A stretch of DNA of 64,000 bases from Bryobacter aggregatus MPL3 (GCF_000702445.1 NZ_JNIF01000003.1:4193810-4257809); one strand, 5' to 3'. Numbered from the stretch's first letter, positions 46,211 through 55,208 are shown. Numbers and translations are program-made. Notes: generated by a model not told the origin, from the sequence alone.

Positions 46211-47386
46211 TCATCTGTCGTCGTCCTGACTTGCGGGCGGTCTCCGGACCGTTTGCTTGGCTCGAGCTTCCGGTTTATTTCGGCTCTCCCGTTGGGGCTG
46301 TTCGGTGGCTTGGGATTCGGTGCTAGCGTTCTGCTGTTTCAGCCAGATTTGTTGCACAGCATCGCGCTTGGTTTGCATGCGGATGTGGCTGTAGTGCTTC
46401 ACCATTTGAGGACTGACATGGCCTGCAAGGTCCATAATCGTTTGATCGCCGACCCCGCTCTCGGCAAGCTCAGTGATGAAGGTGTGGCGCGCGTCATGCA
46501 GTCGCCCCTTAACGCCGGCGCGTTTGCGTAGGTTCGTCCATGCGGTTTTCAAGGTGGTGACCGGGCGGGTCGGGTCCAATTTATTCGAGCGGCCCCCGGG
46601 AAATAGATACCAATCCGGAAGAATGGAGCCGAATCGCGCAACAAACCATTCTCGGCGTTCCAATAGCGCATTTTGGAGATCAGGGTTGATTGGGATGGTC
46701 CGTCCCTCGCCTGCCGCCGTCTTGCTCCTCCCTACCGTCAGGTACAAGTTGTCAAAGTTGATGTCCATCCAACGAAGGTGGCGGATTTCGCCAGCCCGCA
46801 TACCGGTATTCTGCGCTATCACAATGCACAGGCGAATATGCGGGGACCGAGCCTCATTTGCGGCCTGAACGAGCTTTCGCTTCTCTTCAGCAGAATATGC
46901 CTTTGCTTTGCTCTTGGATACCTTTAGTTTCAGGGTCTTTTCTTTCTTGAGACGGTTGCGGATGATCGTTCCGCGGTCGCCTAGAAGTCGGAGCAAAAAG
47001 CCGACTTCCTCGTTCACCGACTTTGGCGCGGCCTTCTCGAGGAGCCGCGTGTCTTGGTACTCGGTCACCGCTCGTTCGTCGATATCCACTACCATCCGTT
47101 CGCCGAGAAGGCGCACTACGTGTCCAACGGCGTATTTCGCGAATGTCGCGCTTTTGTGCCGGAGTCCATAGCTAGTCAGGTAGTCCGCAGCCACTTGCTG
47201 GAGCGTTTGGATCTGCAGATGACGGACGTCCTCGACGCTGTTGAACCCCTCTTCAAGCTCGCGTCGCCGCTTTACCTCAGCGAGTTTCGCCACGGACTTG
47301 CTGGTTGCCTTAGTCGATTCCTGAATTCTCCGACCTGCGAACCAGAACTCGTACCACCAGACTTTCCCACGTTTGAACAAGGACAT
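46211..47386 (-). CDS. Tyrosine site-specific recombinase (phage/island integrase)
   Basis: 391 residues. An N-terminal arm-binding region (KRGKVWWYEFWFAGRR), a core-binding helical domain (about 65-150) and a catalytic domain follow in order. The catalytic residues are visible: Arg197 in TGMRAGEIRHL, Lys222 in VGRSKT, His297 and Arg300 in LHDARH, His323 in LAGHVS, and nucleophile Tyr332 in VKHYSHI. It looks intact. The C-terminal ~45 residues are a polar tail. It reads toward the tRNA-Asn gene and lies next to an excisionase-like gene, the standard layout of an integrated element. Confidence 0.94.
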   Translation of the reverse strand: MSLFKRGKVWWYEFWFAGRRIQESTKATSKSVAKLAEVKRRRELEEGFNSVEDVRHLQIQTLQQVAADYLTSYGLRHKSATFAKYAVGHVVRLLGERMVVDIDERAVTEYQDTRLLEKAAPKSVNEEVGFLLRLLGDRGTIIRNRLKKEKTLKLKVSKSKAKAYSAEEKRKLVQAANEARSPHIRLCIVIAQNTGMRAGEIRHLRWMDINFDNLYLTVGRSKTAAGEGRTIPINPDLQNALLERREWFVARFGSILPDWYLFPGGRSNKLDPTRPVTTLKTAWTNLRKRAGVKGRLHDARHTFITELAESGVGDQTIMDLAGHVSPQMVKHYSHIRMQTKRDAVQQIWLKQQNASTESQATEQPQRESRNKPEARAKQTVRRPPASQDDDR

Positions 47387-47396
47387 TCGCTACACC

Positions 47397-47630
47397 TCAG
47401 GACGCGAACTTCTCGCGTCGTGGCCTTGCTGTTTGCGGTTCCTTCTTGCCGGAAAGTCCTCCACTGGGTAACCCAGCCAACCATTCTTCGAGATCGCGTA
47501 CCGAGTAGCGAACAAGGGACCCAACCTTGACATATCGGGGTCCTCGATTCTCGACACGCCAGCGGCGCAAGGACGCCAGGCTCACTCTCAATTCCTGGGC
47601 CACTTCTCTTTCCGTAAAATAAACAGACAT
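47397..47630 (-). CDS. Excisionase-like helix-turn-helix protein
   Basis: 77 residues from the ATG at 47630, preceded by GGAGG with good spacing; a GTG two codons earlier is possible. FTEREVAQELRVSLASLRRW is the winged-helix HTH_17 motif and the VENRGPRYVKVGSLVRYSV-like wing follows, as in Xis/AlpA-type proteins. It ends 10 bases before the integrase gene and probably controls excision or integrase expression. The 244 bases upstream, to the CHAT gene end, hold no gene that I can support. Confidence 0.85.
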   Translation of the reverse strand: MSVYFTEREVAQELRVSLASLRRWRVENRGPRYVKVGSLVRYSVRDLEEWLAGLPSGGLSGKKEPQTARPRREKFAS

Positions 47631-47874
47631 GTCCACCTCCGTCGATCCAGGCTCAAAGTTGGGAGCGGAAGGCCCGCTTGCCCTGGGATTCTTTTAGCCC
47701 GAAAATGCTTCACGACAAAGCGACTTGCCGAGCAGTCGTGATGCTTGAAGAGGAATCCCGGAATGGGGTCGTAACGGACGGTAGCGTGGCTAAGGTGATG
47801 TTTGTTCGAAGGACACGAATGCGGAGGATTGAAGGGCTATACCGGCCTTGTCGGTCAAATTGGTTCGCCTTTGT

Positions 47875-50550
47875 TCAGTTTCGTGGCTTGTCTCCACGCC
47901 CTTGCGGTCCAAACTGGATCCGCGTGAGCCCATCACCGACGACAGTGAAGGGGCCCCAGAAGTATGGCGTAGCATTGGGGCCGAGGCGACGGCGCATTTC
48001 GAGCTTGGCTAGGCGCAGGGCGTCGCTGACATCGCGTCCGGCGGCCAAGTTCGCGTAGAAGCGCTTCATCAGAGCCGCAGTGAATGTGTCGTCCACTTCC
48101 CAGAGGGTCGAGACGATGGACCGTGAGCCGGCGTACAGGAAGGCGCGAACGATATTGGCAACGCCCTCCTGGCCTTGGATGCGACCGGCACCGGTGTCGC
48201 AGGCGGACAACGTCACAAGGTCAGCGTTGAGCGGGAGCGATTCAATCTCCCGGACCTGGAGTAATCCGTCTTCATGAGCCGCGGCGTCAGAACCGAACAC
48301 GAGGGCGGAACGATCTGGGAACTTGGAGTCGGCGACTCCGTGAACGGCCAGATGCAAAATCGAAAATGACCGGAGCGGCTGGGATTTGAGGGCCTTCTCA
48401 GTCGCGGCCCGTCCATCCAAGACCACCGACTTAGGGCCGGCGAGAGCAGCGATTGCTGCGATCTCATCTGCGGTCGACGGTAGGGCCGTGATACCGCTGC
48501 CGGTGGCATCGAACATCCCGCGCGTTTCCCGCGTGGTGTTTGGAGAAGGTCCACTGGCGGGGTACGCCACGTTACCAACTGCAAGCAGGCGTGCGGTTTG
48601 AGTCGTGATGGGGCGATTAGTACGAATCAGATGGAGGACGGTCGCGGAGGGCGCTACTGAAATGACCTTTTGATCTCCCAAGTAACCAGTGCGCCCGGAT
48701 GGGAGGGCATCAAACGGCGTGAGGTGAAGCATTCCGTCAGGGACTAAGATCACCCGCTTACTGCCCAAGATCTCTGGGATGGGCCTGAGCAGTTCGGATG
48801 CCAGCGTCACGCCGGAAGGCGCTGCAGACGACTCCTTATTCTTCAACTCACCGTGAAATCGTTGGGCCAGCCCATCAATCGTGGCTTTGCTCGCCAGCTT
48901 CTGAATGCGAATGGCAGCCTTTGAAATGACGACGGCAAACGATGCTGGATCTGCCAGCACGTATTCGACGATCAACTCGTCCTCGCGCATGGTCTTGCGT
49001 AAGGCATCGAGCGAAACCGGATCGCCCCGAAGAAATTGGTTGAAACGATGCTGATCGAAGTGGAGTGGTGACAACGCCTCTTCGGCCAATGCCAGTTGGT
49101 TGAGAAGCTCTTTTCGAATCCGGGGCGTTGCTGCTTGCTGGAGGCGAATTTGCAGAGCGGCGATTTGGCGCTCCGCTGGCGCTTTCGTTCCCTGAGGAGT
49201 GGACTGCTGTGTTGGCAAAGATCGAAGGGCGTCTGCCGCGGCACGACCTCGGGCGCGCTCCAGGATCTCGAACGCACGCTGGTTGTCTTTCAGCCCTTCT
49301 ACGGCGAGCGCGAAGTGCCCAACATAGACTTCGCTCATGGCGGCCACTAGAGTGCTGCGAAGTCTTGGGCTCGGTACGTTCACCAGCATGGCTTCGATGA
49401 GGTCGCCCGCTTCTTCGTAAAGTGAATCCGCCTCGGATATCTTGCCGCTGTTCACCTTGATCGCTGCCGCCGAAGCGAGGTGCCGTGGCAAGACGTACAT
49501 GTCCACGAGCTTCCTCGCCGCGACGACTGCTTCCGAAGCAGCCTCGTCCGCCTTCTTTGAATCGCCCATTTCGCGATAAATGGCACCCAGGCTGAGCAAG
49601 GCAGCAGCTCGGGGACGAGGCATCTCGAATCGTTCAGCCGATCGGACGGCCTCCGTGAGCAACTCCACGGCTGTGGGATAGTCCTTGCTTCTGGCCGCGC
49701 TTCCAGCGAGCGCGAGTAGAATGTCCGCACGATATACGTTCATTTCCGTTTCTTCGACGAAGCGGATTGCCCGCTTCAGGAAGTCCTGCGCTTCGCGCGT
49801 TCGTCCTAATGCGTTCAGGGCGGAAGCCTTCCCCATGTGTGCCATCAACGGGAAGCGCAGGTCCGGATTCTTTTGCGAGAGGTCCAAGGCTTGGTCGAAG
49901 AAGCGGAGGGATCGATCATACTCACCCAGTTCCGACAGACCCACTCCGATGAGCGATAGAGCGCGAATCTGACCCGCAAGGTCGCCCACGGCCGCCGCAG
50001 ACTGAATCACCTTGGTCATGATCCCGCGGGCCTCCGTGCTCTTGCCTTCCAGAAAAGAGATGATGCCCAGTTCGCCCTGAATTCTCGTAACCCACCGCGT
50101 CTCTCCGATAGTGTTGGCCAACTCCAGAGCAGTTCGCCATGTGCCGGCGGAAAGAAGTGGGTCGATACTCAGGTCGATGGTTGCCTTGACGATCAGGCAG
50201 CGGAGGCGGACTTGAGGATCGCTGACTACGATGGGGTTTTCGAGTTCCTTCGCCAGTTGCTGACTGACCTCGGGGTAGGAAATCCGATCTGCGTCGGCGC
50301 GCAAGCGGCTGATACGGGCAAGGGCGGCATTCCGAAGATCGCCCTTCGCTTCGAACAGAGCTTCCGCCTTTTCGTACAACGGCCGGGACTTTGCCCAGTT
50401 GTCCAGCCAGTAGAGCCGCTCCGCTTCAGCGAGCAGGGCGTTCGGATCATCCGATTGTGCGACGAGTATCGGCGGCCACACAGCGAAAACCAAGATCCCG
50501 AGACAACAAACAGCTGAGGCAGCCATGCGCCTTGGATTCAGAACGGCCAT
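47875..50550 (-). CDS. Exported TPR-CHAT caspase-like protease
   Basis: 891 residues. A signal sequence or N-terminal anchor covers about 10-32 (VCCLGILVFAVWPPILVAQ). Residues ~35-500 are a long array of TPR-like helix pairs, the segments GDLAGQIRALSLIGVGLSEL and ALLSLGAIYREMGDSKKADE being clear examples. The C-terminal CHAT domain (about 560-875) is a caspase-fold peptidase: catalytic His737 in LHLAVHG and Cys784 in LSACDTGAG, followed by the GVANIVRAFLYAGSRSIVST helix-strand typical of CHAT. Both catalytic residues are present, so it is likely active. GGAGG precedes the ATG. It is the last gene of a sigma/anti-sigma/S41/CHAT operon, 35 bases after the S41 gene. Substrate unknown. Confidence 0.9.
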   Translation of the reverse strand: MAVLNPRRMAASAVCCLGILVFAVWPPILVAQSDDPNALLAEAERLYWLDNWAKSRPLYEKAEALFEAKGDLRNAALARISRLRADADRISYPEVSQQLAKELENPIVVSDPQVRLRCLIVKATIDLSIDPLLSAGTWRTALELANTIGETRWVTRIQGELGIISFLEGKSTEARGIMTKVIQSAAAVGDLAGQIRALSLIGVGLSELGEYDRSLRFFDQALDLSQKNPDLRFPLMAHMGKASALNALGRTREAQDFLKRAIRFVEETEMNVYRADILLALAGSAARSKDYPTAVELLTEAVRSAERFEMPRPRAAALLSLGAIYREMGDSKKADEAASEAVVAARKLVDMYVLPRHLASAAAIKVNSGKISEADSLYEEAGDLIEAMLVNVPSPRLRSTLVAAMSEVYVGHFALAVEGLKDNQRAFEILERARGRAAADALRSLPTQQSTPQGTKAPAERQIAALQIRLQQAATPRIRKELLNQLALAEEALSPLHFDQHRFNQFLRGDPVSLDALRKTMREDELIVEYVLADPASFAVVISKAAIRIQKLASKATIDGLAQRFHGELKNKESSAAPSGVTLASELLRPIPEILGSKRVILVPDGMLHLTPFDALPSGRTGYLGDQKVISVAPSATVLHLIRTNRPITTQTARLLAVGNVAYPASGPSPNTTRETRGMFDATGSGITALPSTADEIAAIAALAGPKSVVLDGRAATEKALKSQPLRSFSILHLAVHGVADSKFPDRSALVFGSDAAAHEDGLLQVREIESLPLNADLVTLSACDTGAGRIQGQEGVANIVRAFLYAGSRSIVSTLWEVDDTFTAALMKRFYANLAAGRDVSDALRLAKLEMRRRLGPNATPYFWGPFTVVGDGLTRIQFGPQGRGDKPRN

Positions 50551-50585
50551 AAATGTAGTTCCTCCGAGAAAACTCTCTGTTCAGG

Positions 50586-51806
50586 TCAAAGACTGGCGGC
50601 GATCTTGGCCCCCTCCTCCAACTGCAAATCCCTGCCGTCCCAAGCGGCTTCGGGAGAGAATGGCACCTCGAAGTCAGGCTCGATGCCGGTGCCTTCGAAG
50701 CACCTTCCTTCCCACGTAATGTAGTTGCTTACCGGGATGGTAAGCCGGTAGTCCTGCTGGATCGGGAAGGAACTCCATCCGTAGAGCCGGCCAGCTGTGC
50801 GGGTGCCCACTAACCGTGCCAACCCGTGGTCCTTTGCGAAACCTACGACGATCTCGGCGCCGCTTACGGTGTGCTCGTTCGCCAGCAGTACGACACGGCA
50901 TTGACACTTGGGAGGCTTCAAGCCCTCGGTGACGACGACGATGGACTTGTCCGCAAACTTGAAGCGAACCGCAAGCCCGATGAGGGCGAGCTTATTCGTC
51001 GGAATGCGACGGAACTGTGCCAGTTCCTCCCGGCGATAGCCACGTTCTGCACGCGGACGAGTCAAGCTGTAGCCGACCGGCCTCTTGTCCGGCGTCAAGT
51101 AGCTCATTAGCCGCAAATTCGCGGAACCGCCCCCAGGATTCCCACGAAGATCCACCACGAGCGAGCGGCATTCAGCGAGTGTTTGGACGGCGGCGTCGAT
51201 GTCTCTGGCCATGTCTACCCCGACCAATCCAGGGAATCGAGTGATCTTCAGATAGCCGACGCCATTTTCGAGCAAGGCCGTGCGAACAGAGTTGCGGCGC
51301 GCCTCGTCTGGCGGGAGCGCTTGCGGCACGATGCGTTCCTCGTTGCCGTTGCGGCGCCGGATCAGAATCGACGCCGGAGCGCCTGCAGGAAATCGCACTG
51401 GCTCCGGTGGCGCTACGGGCTTGTCGTTGACGGCGAGTAGCGTGTCACCCGGCTTGATCTGTGCGGCAAAAGCTGGCCCGTCCTCCTGGACATCTTCAAA
51501 GACCCAGGCGCCGTCATGTGGATAAAGCGTGGCCCGAAGCACATGGTGTACAGGAAACTTTGCACGACTGCGATGAAAAAATCCAACCGGCTGGACTGCG
51601 AGTTGTTCGAGCAAGTTTTGGACACGTGATTCGAAATCAACCGGGTTGGTGGCTTGCAAGATGCCTTCTCTGGCCAGTTGGACAAGAGTTTGCCAATTGC
51701 GGCCATTGAACTTCGGGTCGAAAAACCTTGCCTGAACCGTGGTGGCAATCGCTTCGAGCAGTTGTTCTCGAACCGCTCGTGAGAATTCGGGAGCGTCAGT
51801 CGTCAT
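50586..51806 (-). CDS. S41-family peptidase with PDZ domain (tricorn/CTP-like)
   Basis: 406 residues with no signal peptide, so predicted cytoplasmic. A helical N-terminal region (1-75) is followed by a PDZ domain (about 95-165, with IKPGDTLLAVNDKPV) and an S41 core (about 190-400). VVDLRGNPGGG is the family motif, and NEHTVSGAEI carries the nucleophile Ser315. The Lys that pairs with it in Prc/CtpA, 25 residues later, is replaced by Arg340 (GTRTAGRLYGW), as expected for the S41B/tricorn-type Ser-His-Glu mechanism rather than the Ser-Lys type. It overlaps the anti-sigma gene (ATGA) upstream. Confidence 0.88.
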   Translation of the reverse strand: MTTDAPEFSRAVREQLLEAIATTVQARFFDPKFNGRNWQTLVQLAREGILQATNPVDFESRVQNLLEQLAVQPVGFFHRSRAKFPVHHVLRATLYPHDGAWVFEDVQEDGPAFAAQIKPGDTLLAVNDKPVAPPEPVRFPAGAPASILIRRRNGNEERIVPQALPPDEARRNSVRTALLENGVGYLKITRFPGLVGVDMARDIDAAVQTLAECRSLVVDLRGNPGGGSANLRLMSYLTPDKRPVGYSLTRPRAERGYRREELAQFRRIPTNKLALIGLAVRFKFADKSIVVVTEGLKPPKCQCRVVLLANEHTVSGAEIVVGFAKDHGLARLVGTRTAGRLYGWSSFPIQQDYRLTIPVSNYITWEGRCFEGTGIEPDFEVPFSPEAAWDGRDLQLEEGAKIAASL

Positions 51807-52546
51807 GGGGCCTCCTTGGGGACCAAAGCAATCGGATACTCTCTCCAGGAAGATCCAACCCTTCGAATCGCGAGACTGTAGTTGCCTGGAGCCACAGAGG
51901 ACAAATCAATTTCCACGCCGAGCACTTCAACATAGTTCTGCAGCGTCGCATTCCCGCTTGATGACACCACGGATTCTCCGGACTTGCGCAGCAGCGCCAC
52001 ATCGTAGCGACCGTCCTCGCTTCCGACGGGCAGGTGGACGGAAAGGGTGACTCTGGCGCATGGCAAAGAGCCCACTTGCGGTCGATCTCCCGCTGCCGGA
52101 GAATCGCTCCGCGCCACGCCCAACTTCGTGAGGTCCACGACGGCGGCCACCACGGGAGCTGACCGTTCCGGCAGCTTGGCGATGATCGGCACTGGAGGAT
52201 TGGGCCGAGCCACATGTGGACGCATCGGCTGTAAGAGTACAACCGCAATCAACACGCCAGCGGCCATGGCTACAGCGCTGTAAAGGATTCGGACGCGCCG
52301 CTTATGCTGGGCCCGAAACTCCGAGTAGCTCTTGAAGCACCGCGGACAAACGCCGACGTGATCTACGAGGGAATCAGCATCCGCTAAGCGAATTCGGCGT
52401 CTTGCCAGATTCCTCAAATCTGTGCAGGACGGGCATTGAGTTGTGTCGAGTTGCGAGAGGTTTGCCTCAAGCAGCGCGGCGACACTTTGCAGCAGCTGTC
52501 GCTCCTCACGCGGAGTGAAGCTTTGATCTGGATCCATCATTTTCAT
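51803..52546 (-). CDS. Membrane zinc-finger protein, probable anti-sigma factor
   Basis: 247 residues. The cytoplasmic N-terminal part has CPSC (Cys38, Cys41) and the anti-sigma-type H-x3-C-x2-C motif (His63, Cys67, Cys70). A single membrane helix lies at about 87-106, and a ~140-residue outer domain, proline-rich then beta-rich, completes it. This is the layout of ZAS-type anti-sigma factors. ATGA overlaps tie it to the sigma gene before and the S41 peptidase gene after. It probably holds the sigma factor at the membrane until a signal or cleavage releases it (inference). Confidence 0.8.
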   Translation of the reverse strand: MKMMDPDQSFTPREERQLLQSVAALLEANLSQLDTTQCPSCTDLRNLARRRIRLADADSLVDHVGVCPRCFKSYSEFRAQHKRRVRILYSAVAMAAGVLIAVVLLQPMRPHVARPNPPVPIIAKLPERSAPVVAAVVDLTKLGVARSDSPAAGDRPQVGSLPCARVTLSVHLPVGSEDGRYDVALLRKSGESVVSSSGNATLQNYVEVLGVEIDLSSVAPGNYSLAIRRVGSSWREYPIALVPKEAP

Positions 52547-53163
52547 GGTGCGGATGCCTCCTTGCGGGCCCGCTTCTTTTGGGCGGCGGATAGCTCATCC
52601 CGTGCCTGCTGAACTCCGTAATAGAACCGTGATTTCGCCTGCTTCTCTGTAACCCCGAGTTGCCCGGCAATTTCTTTCCACGAGAAATCCAGGAGTCGGT
52701 AGTTGAGAATGCGGCGAATCGGCTCAGCAGTGAACGGGAGCAGGGCTTGCAGAATCATCCGGTTCTCGAAGAGCTTGAACCAGTCAGCGGCGATCGGCTG
52801 GTGGTTGAGTTCGAGGTCGTTGGGGCTGCCTTCGTAGCGGATCCGGCCATTACGCTCAGCCAAGGCCCGGACACGATTTACATATGCAGTCTTGTAGTAC
52901 GCGGCCAAGTTCGTCAGAACTGCTGGTTCGGCACGGAGGCGCTTGGAAACTTCGATTGCCACGAACTCGACGATCTCAAGAGCGCCGGCACCATCATGCA
53001 ATTCATTTCTGGCAAATCGAAATGCCCAATGCCAGTTCTCGCTAGCAACCTTTACGACCCTTGCATCCAGCAGTTGCTTGCCCTCTTCATCGTCGCGAAG
53101 CCAGAAGGGTGGAATCACTTCCAAGTCGAAGCTATCAGGGCGATTATCGTGGTTTGCTGCCAT
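52543..53163 (-). CDS. ECF-like RNA polymerase sigma factor
   Basis: 206 residues, divergent from standard ECF factors. A region-2-like helix set lies at about 35-110 and region 4 is clear near the C-terminus: LDFSWKEIAGQLGVTEKQAK followed by SRFYYGVQQARDEL, a helix-turn-helix of the sigma-70 type, then a basic tail KKRARKE. It is the first gene of the operon that also encodes the anti-sigma candidate, S41 peptidase and CHAT protease, so it may drive its own operon. Confidence 0.82.
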   Translation of the reverse strand: MAANHDNRPDSFDLEVIPPFWLRDDEEGKQLLDARVVKVASENWHWAFRFARNELHDGAGALEIVEFVAIEVSKRLRAEPAVLTNLAAYYKTAYVNRVRALAERNGRIRYEGSPNDLELNHQPIAADWFKLFENRMILQALLPFTAEPIRRILNYRLLDFSWKEIAGQLGVTEKQAKSRFYYGVQQARDELSAAQKKRARKEASAP

Positions 53164-53506
53164 GAGAACCCCTGCCGACCTTTGGCCGACGTACTAGAGG
53201 AATGCCGACTGAGTCTGCCCCTCTACTCAATAGAAGATCCGGGCAGCCCAAAAAGTCCCAAAACTTTTTTCCAGTTACTTGCTAGTCATCCGCGGACTGA
53301 ATTGTCACTGTAACACTGGCCATCCAACACCGGTTGCGCATGAGAATCGGACCTTTCGCCTGAGTCAGGACTTCTAGTGTTGTGGGCAGCTTATTGGCAA
53401 AGTTTGCCGGCGTTGAGCACCACACGGCTGATGTCGCCCTGACTGAGAGGCAGTCGGAGCGCAGGAACGGCAACTGAACAATGTAAAGACTGAACAGGTG
53501 GTAGTC
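53164..53506. promoter_or_regulatory. Divergent control region of the sigma operon and the HTH gene
   Basis: 343 bases without a supportable gene. Close to the sigma start there are three direct copies of GCCGAC (53174, 53185 and 53204), possible binding sites. A short homopolymer-rich stretch (AAAAAG ... AACTTTTTT) lies near 53251-53270. The rightward gene has an AGGTGG ribosome site at 53495-53500. No clear -35/-10 pair was assigned. Confidence 0.35.
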
Positions 53507-54256
53507 ATGTCGAAGGGACCTCCCCCCCAGCGCCTTTCTTCCCCCGGGCACTCTGGTTTCCCGACACTCGATGTCCGCGCGCGTCTTCAGGCGCACCCGG
53601 AACGAACAGTGACGCTGCGCCAAGTACTCGGAAACGGAGTTTACGTCTCCACAGCCGGTGATCCGGCTAGTCAAGATCTGCTGAAGGGCAATTGGACAGC
53701 CGAAGACGATGATCTGTTGCGCTCACAGTACCCACTGGGGAAAAAGGCCGCTATTGCTGCCATCTCGGCAATTCAAGCGCGGCATCCAGGCTTAACCCGG
53801 CGCGAGATCGCCAAAAGAGCGCGGGCACTCGGGCTTCGGTGCACGGATGAAGTGCGGCGGCGCGATTGGGATGGCGGTACCGACCTGGTGCTACTGTCGC
53901 TGGTTCATCAGCCCAAGGAGATCATCGCCAGGCGCCTCGGGCGATCCGTGGAATCCATCGTGGCGCGGTTGCGCCGGCTGGGGAAGTCGGCTGACTTCTT
54001 TGGTGGCTTCAAGGCCAAAGACTTGGCGGGCGTACTTGAGGTATCGGAAGCCGATGTCCGTCGCTGGCAGCGGAATGGGTGGTTGCGGCGGCGGCGTGGT
54101 CGCATCACAGAGGCGTCCTTTTCGGCATTCTGCAAGGAGCATTCTGAGGAAATTCCCTTCGGCGTTTTGGCGCCGGAAACCCAGTATTGGCTGGTATCGG
54201 TGCATGGCTACCCAAAGGGTTCGCCACAAGCGATGGCGGCCGGCGCTAAGGGCTAA
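53507..54256 (+). CDS. SANT/Myb-like and excisionase-like HTH DNA-binding protein
   Basis: 249 residues from the ATG at 53507 (an in-frame GTG at 53498 is less likely). The region around NWTAEDDDLLRSQYPLGKK looks like a SANT/Myb-type helix set, followed by a second similar one (LVLLSLVHQPKEIIARRLGR) and then a MerR/excisionase-like HTH (LAGVLEVSEADVRRWQRNGW). The C-terminus (ASFSAFCKEHSEEIPF ... YWLVSVHGYP) is shared with the protein at 55410-55967. Probably a regulator or chromatin-type protein of the island; no known family name. Confidence 0.7.
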   Translation: MSKGPPPQRLSSPGHSGFPTLDVRARLQAHPERTVTLRQVLGNGVYVSTAGDPASQDLLKGNWTAEDDDLLRSQYPLGKKAAIAAISAIQARHPGLTRREIAKRARALGLRCTDEVRRRDWDGGTDLVLLSLVHQPKEIIARRLGRSVESIVARLRRLGKSADFFGGFKAKDLAGVLEVSEADVRRWQRNGWLRRRRGRITEASFSAFCKEHSEEIPFGVLAPETQYWLVSVHGYPKGSPQAMAAGAKG

Positions 54257-55208
54257 CGACGAACTCGTCAGCCTGCTGCAGCCAGACCTGAAAGGGCGGG
54301 ATCTGAACATGGTCCAGGCAGGCGTCGAAGTACGCCTTGATGCGGATGGTGCGGAGATGGTTCATCGCGGCAGCCTTCACGCGCTGCGAATCTTCGTGCC
54401 CGGCCAGAAGGTAAGCTTCCATTGCACTGCGGAACCTTGCCACAGCATCCGCGTCGTTGCTCGGTGGAATCGGATGATTCGTAAGGAAGCTCGGGCAGCG
54501 AGATTCGATTTTGTCTTGCAGGGAGCTTTCTTGGTCACCGACTGCCAAAAGCAGAACTGCCCAATAGGAGAAAGCGATTGCCTCAATGGCTTCGTCCAGA
54601 GTGGCCGGGGGAATCTCAAAGCTCGGTGCCGGAGCGGTCTTCCACCATTCGGTGAACTCGGGGTAGTGGGTTGGCCGCTTCTCAGACCACTCACTCACGG
54701 ATCGCTCCATATGCAGCCAGATTTGCTCCGAACGAGGGTCCAGGCCGGAGTAATAGTGGGCCGCCTCGATCCATCCGCCAGCTTTAGACTCTGTGAACAC
54801 GAACTGCTCGGACCACGCAAGAAGGTCTGTCCACAGCGAACCCAGATCGTGATTGCCCCTTTTGCGCATCCCAGATCCAGGGCAGCGTCCCTCGATGGAG
54901 GCAAGCACTGAGTCAGGAATTGAGCCTTCGATCTCAATGATTGCTCGTGTCCAAAGTGAAAACGCCCGGAATTCCAGAACGCGATTAACCTCTGCCGCCA
55001 AGCCCCTCCATGAGACTCTCAGCGACTGCTGAAGCATTCGTTCGGAAAGTTCGGTCTGGGAATCACTGCCTCGGTTGGACCGCGCTGATTCGTTCTTGCC
55101 CACTCCCATCGAGTATGCATGGCTTTGGGAAAAAGCGGCAATCCCTCGGAGAAAATCGATTCCGATATTACCCACGGACACTACAAGGGATCGACATTTT
55201 TTGACCAT
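54246..55208 (-). CDS. Protein of unknown function between two HTH paralogs
   Basis: 320 residues if the first ATG (55208) is used; an internal ATG at 55109 is an alternative start, neither having a clear ribosome site. No signal peptide or membrane helix is evident. It is rich in Trp and acidic residues (for example SLWTRAIIEIEGSIPDSVLA, WLHMERSVSEWSEKRPTHY) and mostly helical. No catalytic motif or known fold was recognised. It is convergent with the first HTH gene (11-base overlap) and divergent from the second. Confidence 0.6.
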   Translation of the reverse strand: MVKKCRSLVVSVGNIGIDFLRGIAAFSQSHAYSMGVGKNESARSNRGSDSQTELSERMLQQSLRVSWRGLAAEVNRVLEFRAFSLWTRAIIEIEGSIPDSVLASIEGRCPGSGMRKRGNHDLGSLWTDLLAWSEQFVFTESKAGGWIEAAHYYSGLDPRSEQIWLHMERSVSEWSEKRPTHYPEFTEWWKTAPAPSFEIPPATLDEAIEAIAFSYWAVLLLAVGDQESSLQDKIESRCPSFLTNHPIPPSNDADAVARFRSAMEAYLLAGHEDSQRVKAAAMNHLRTIRIKAYFDACLDHVQIPPFQVWLQQADEFVVSP

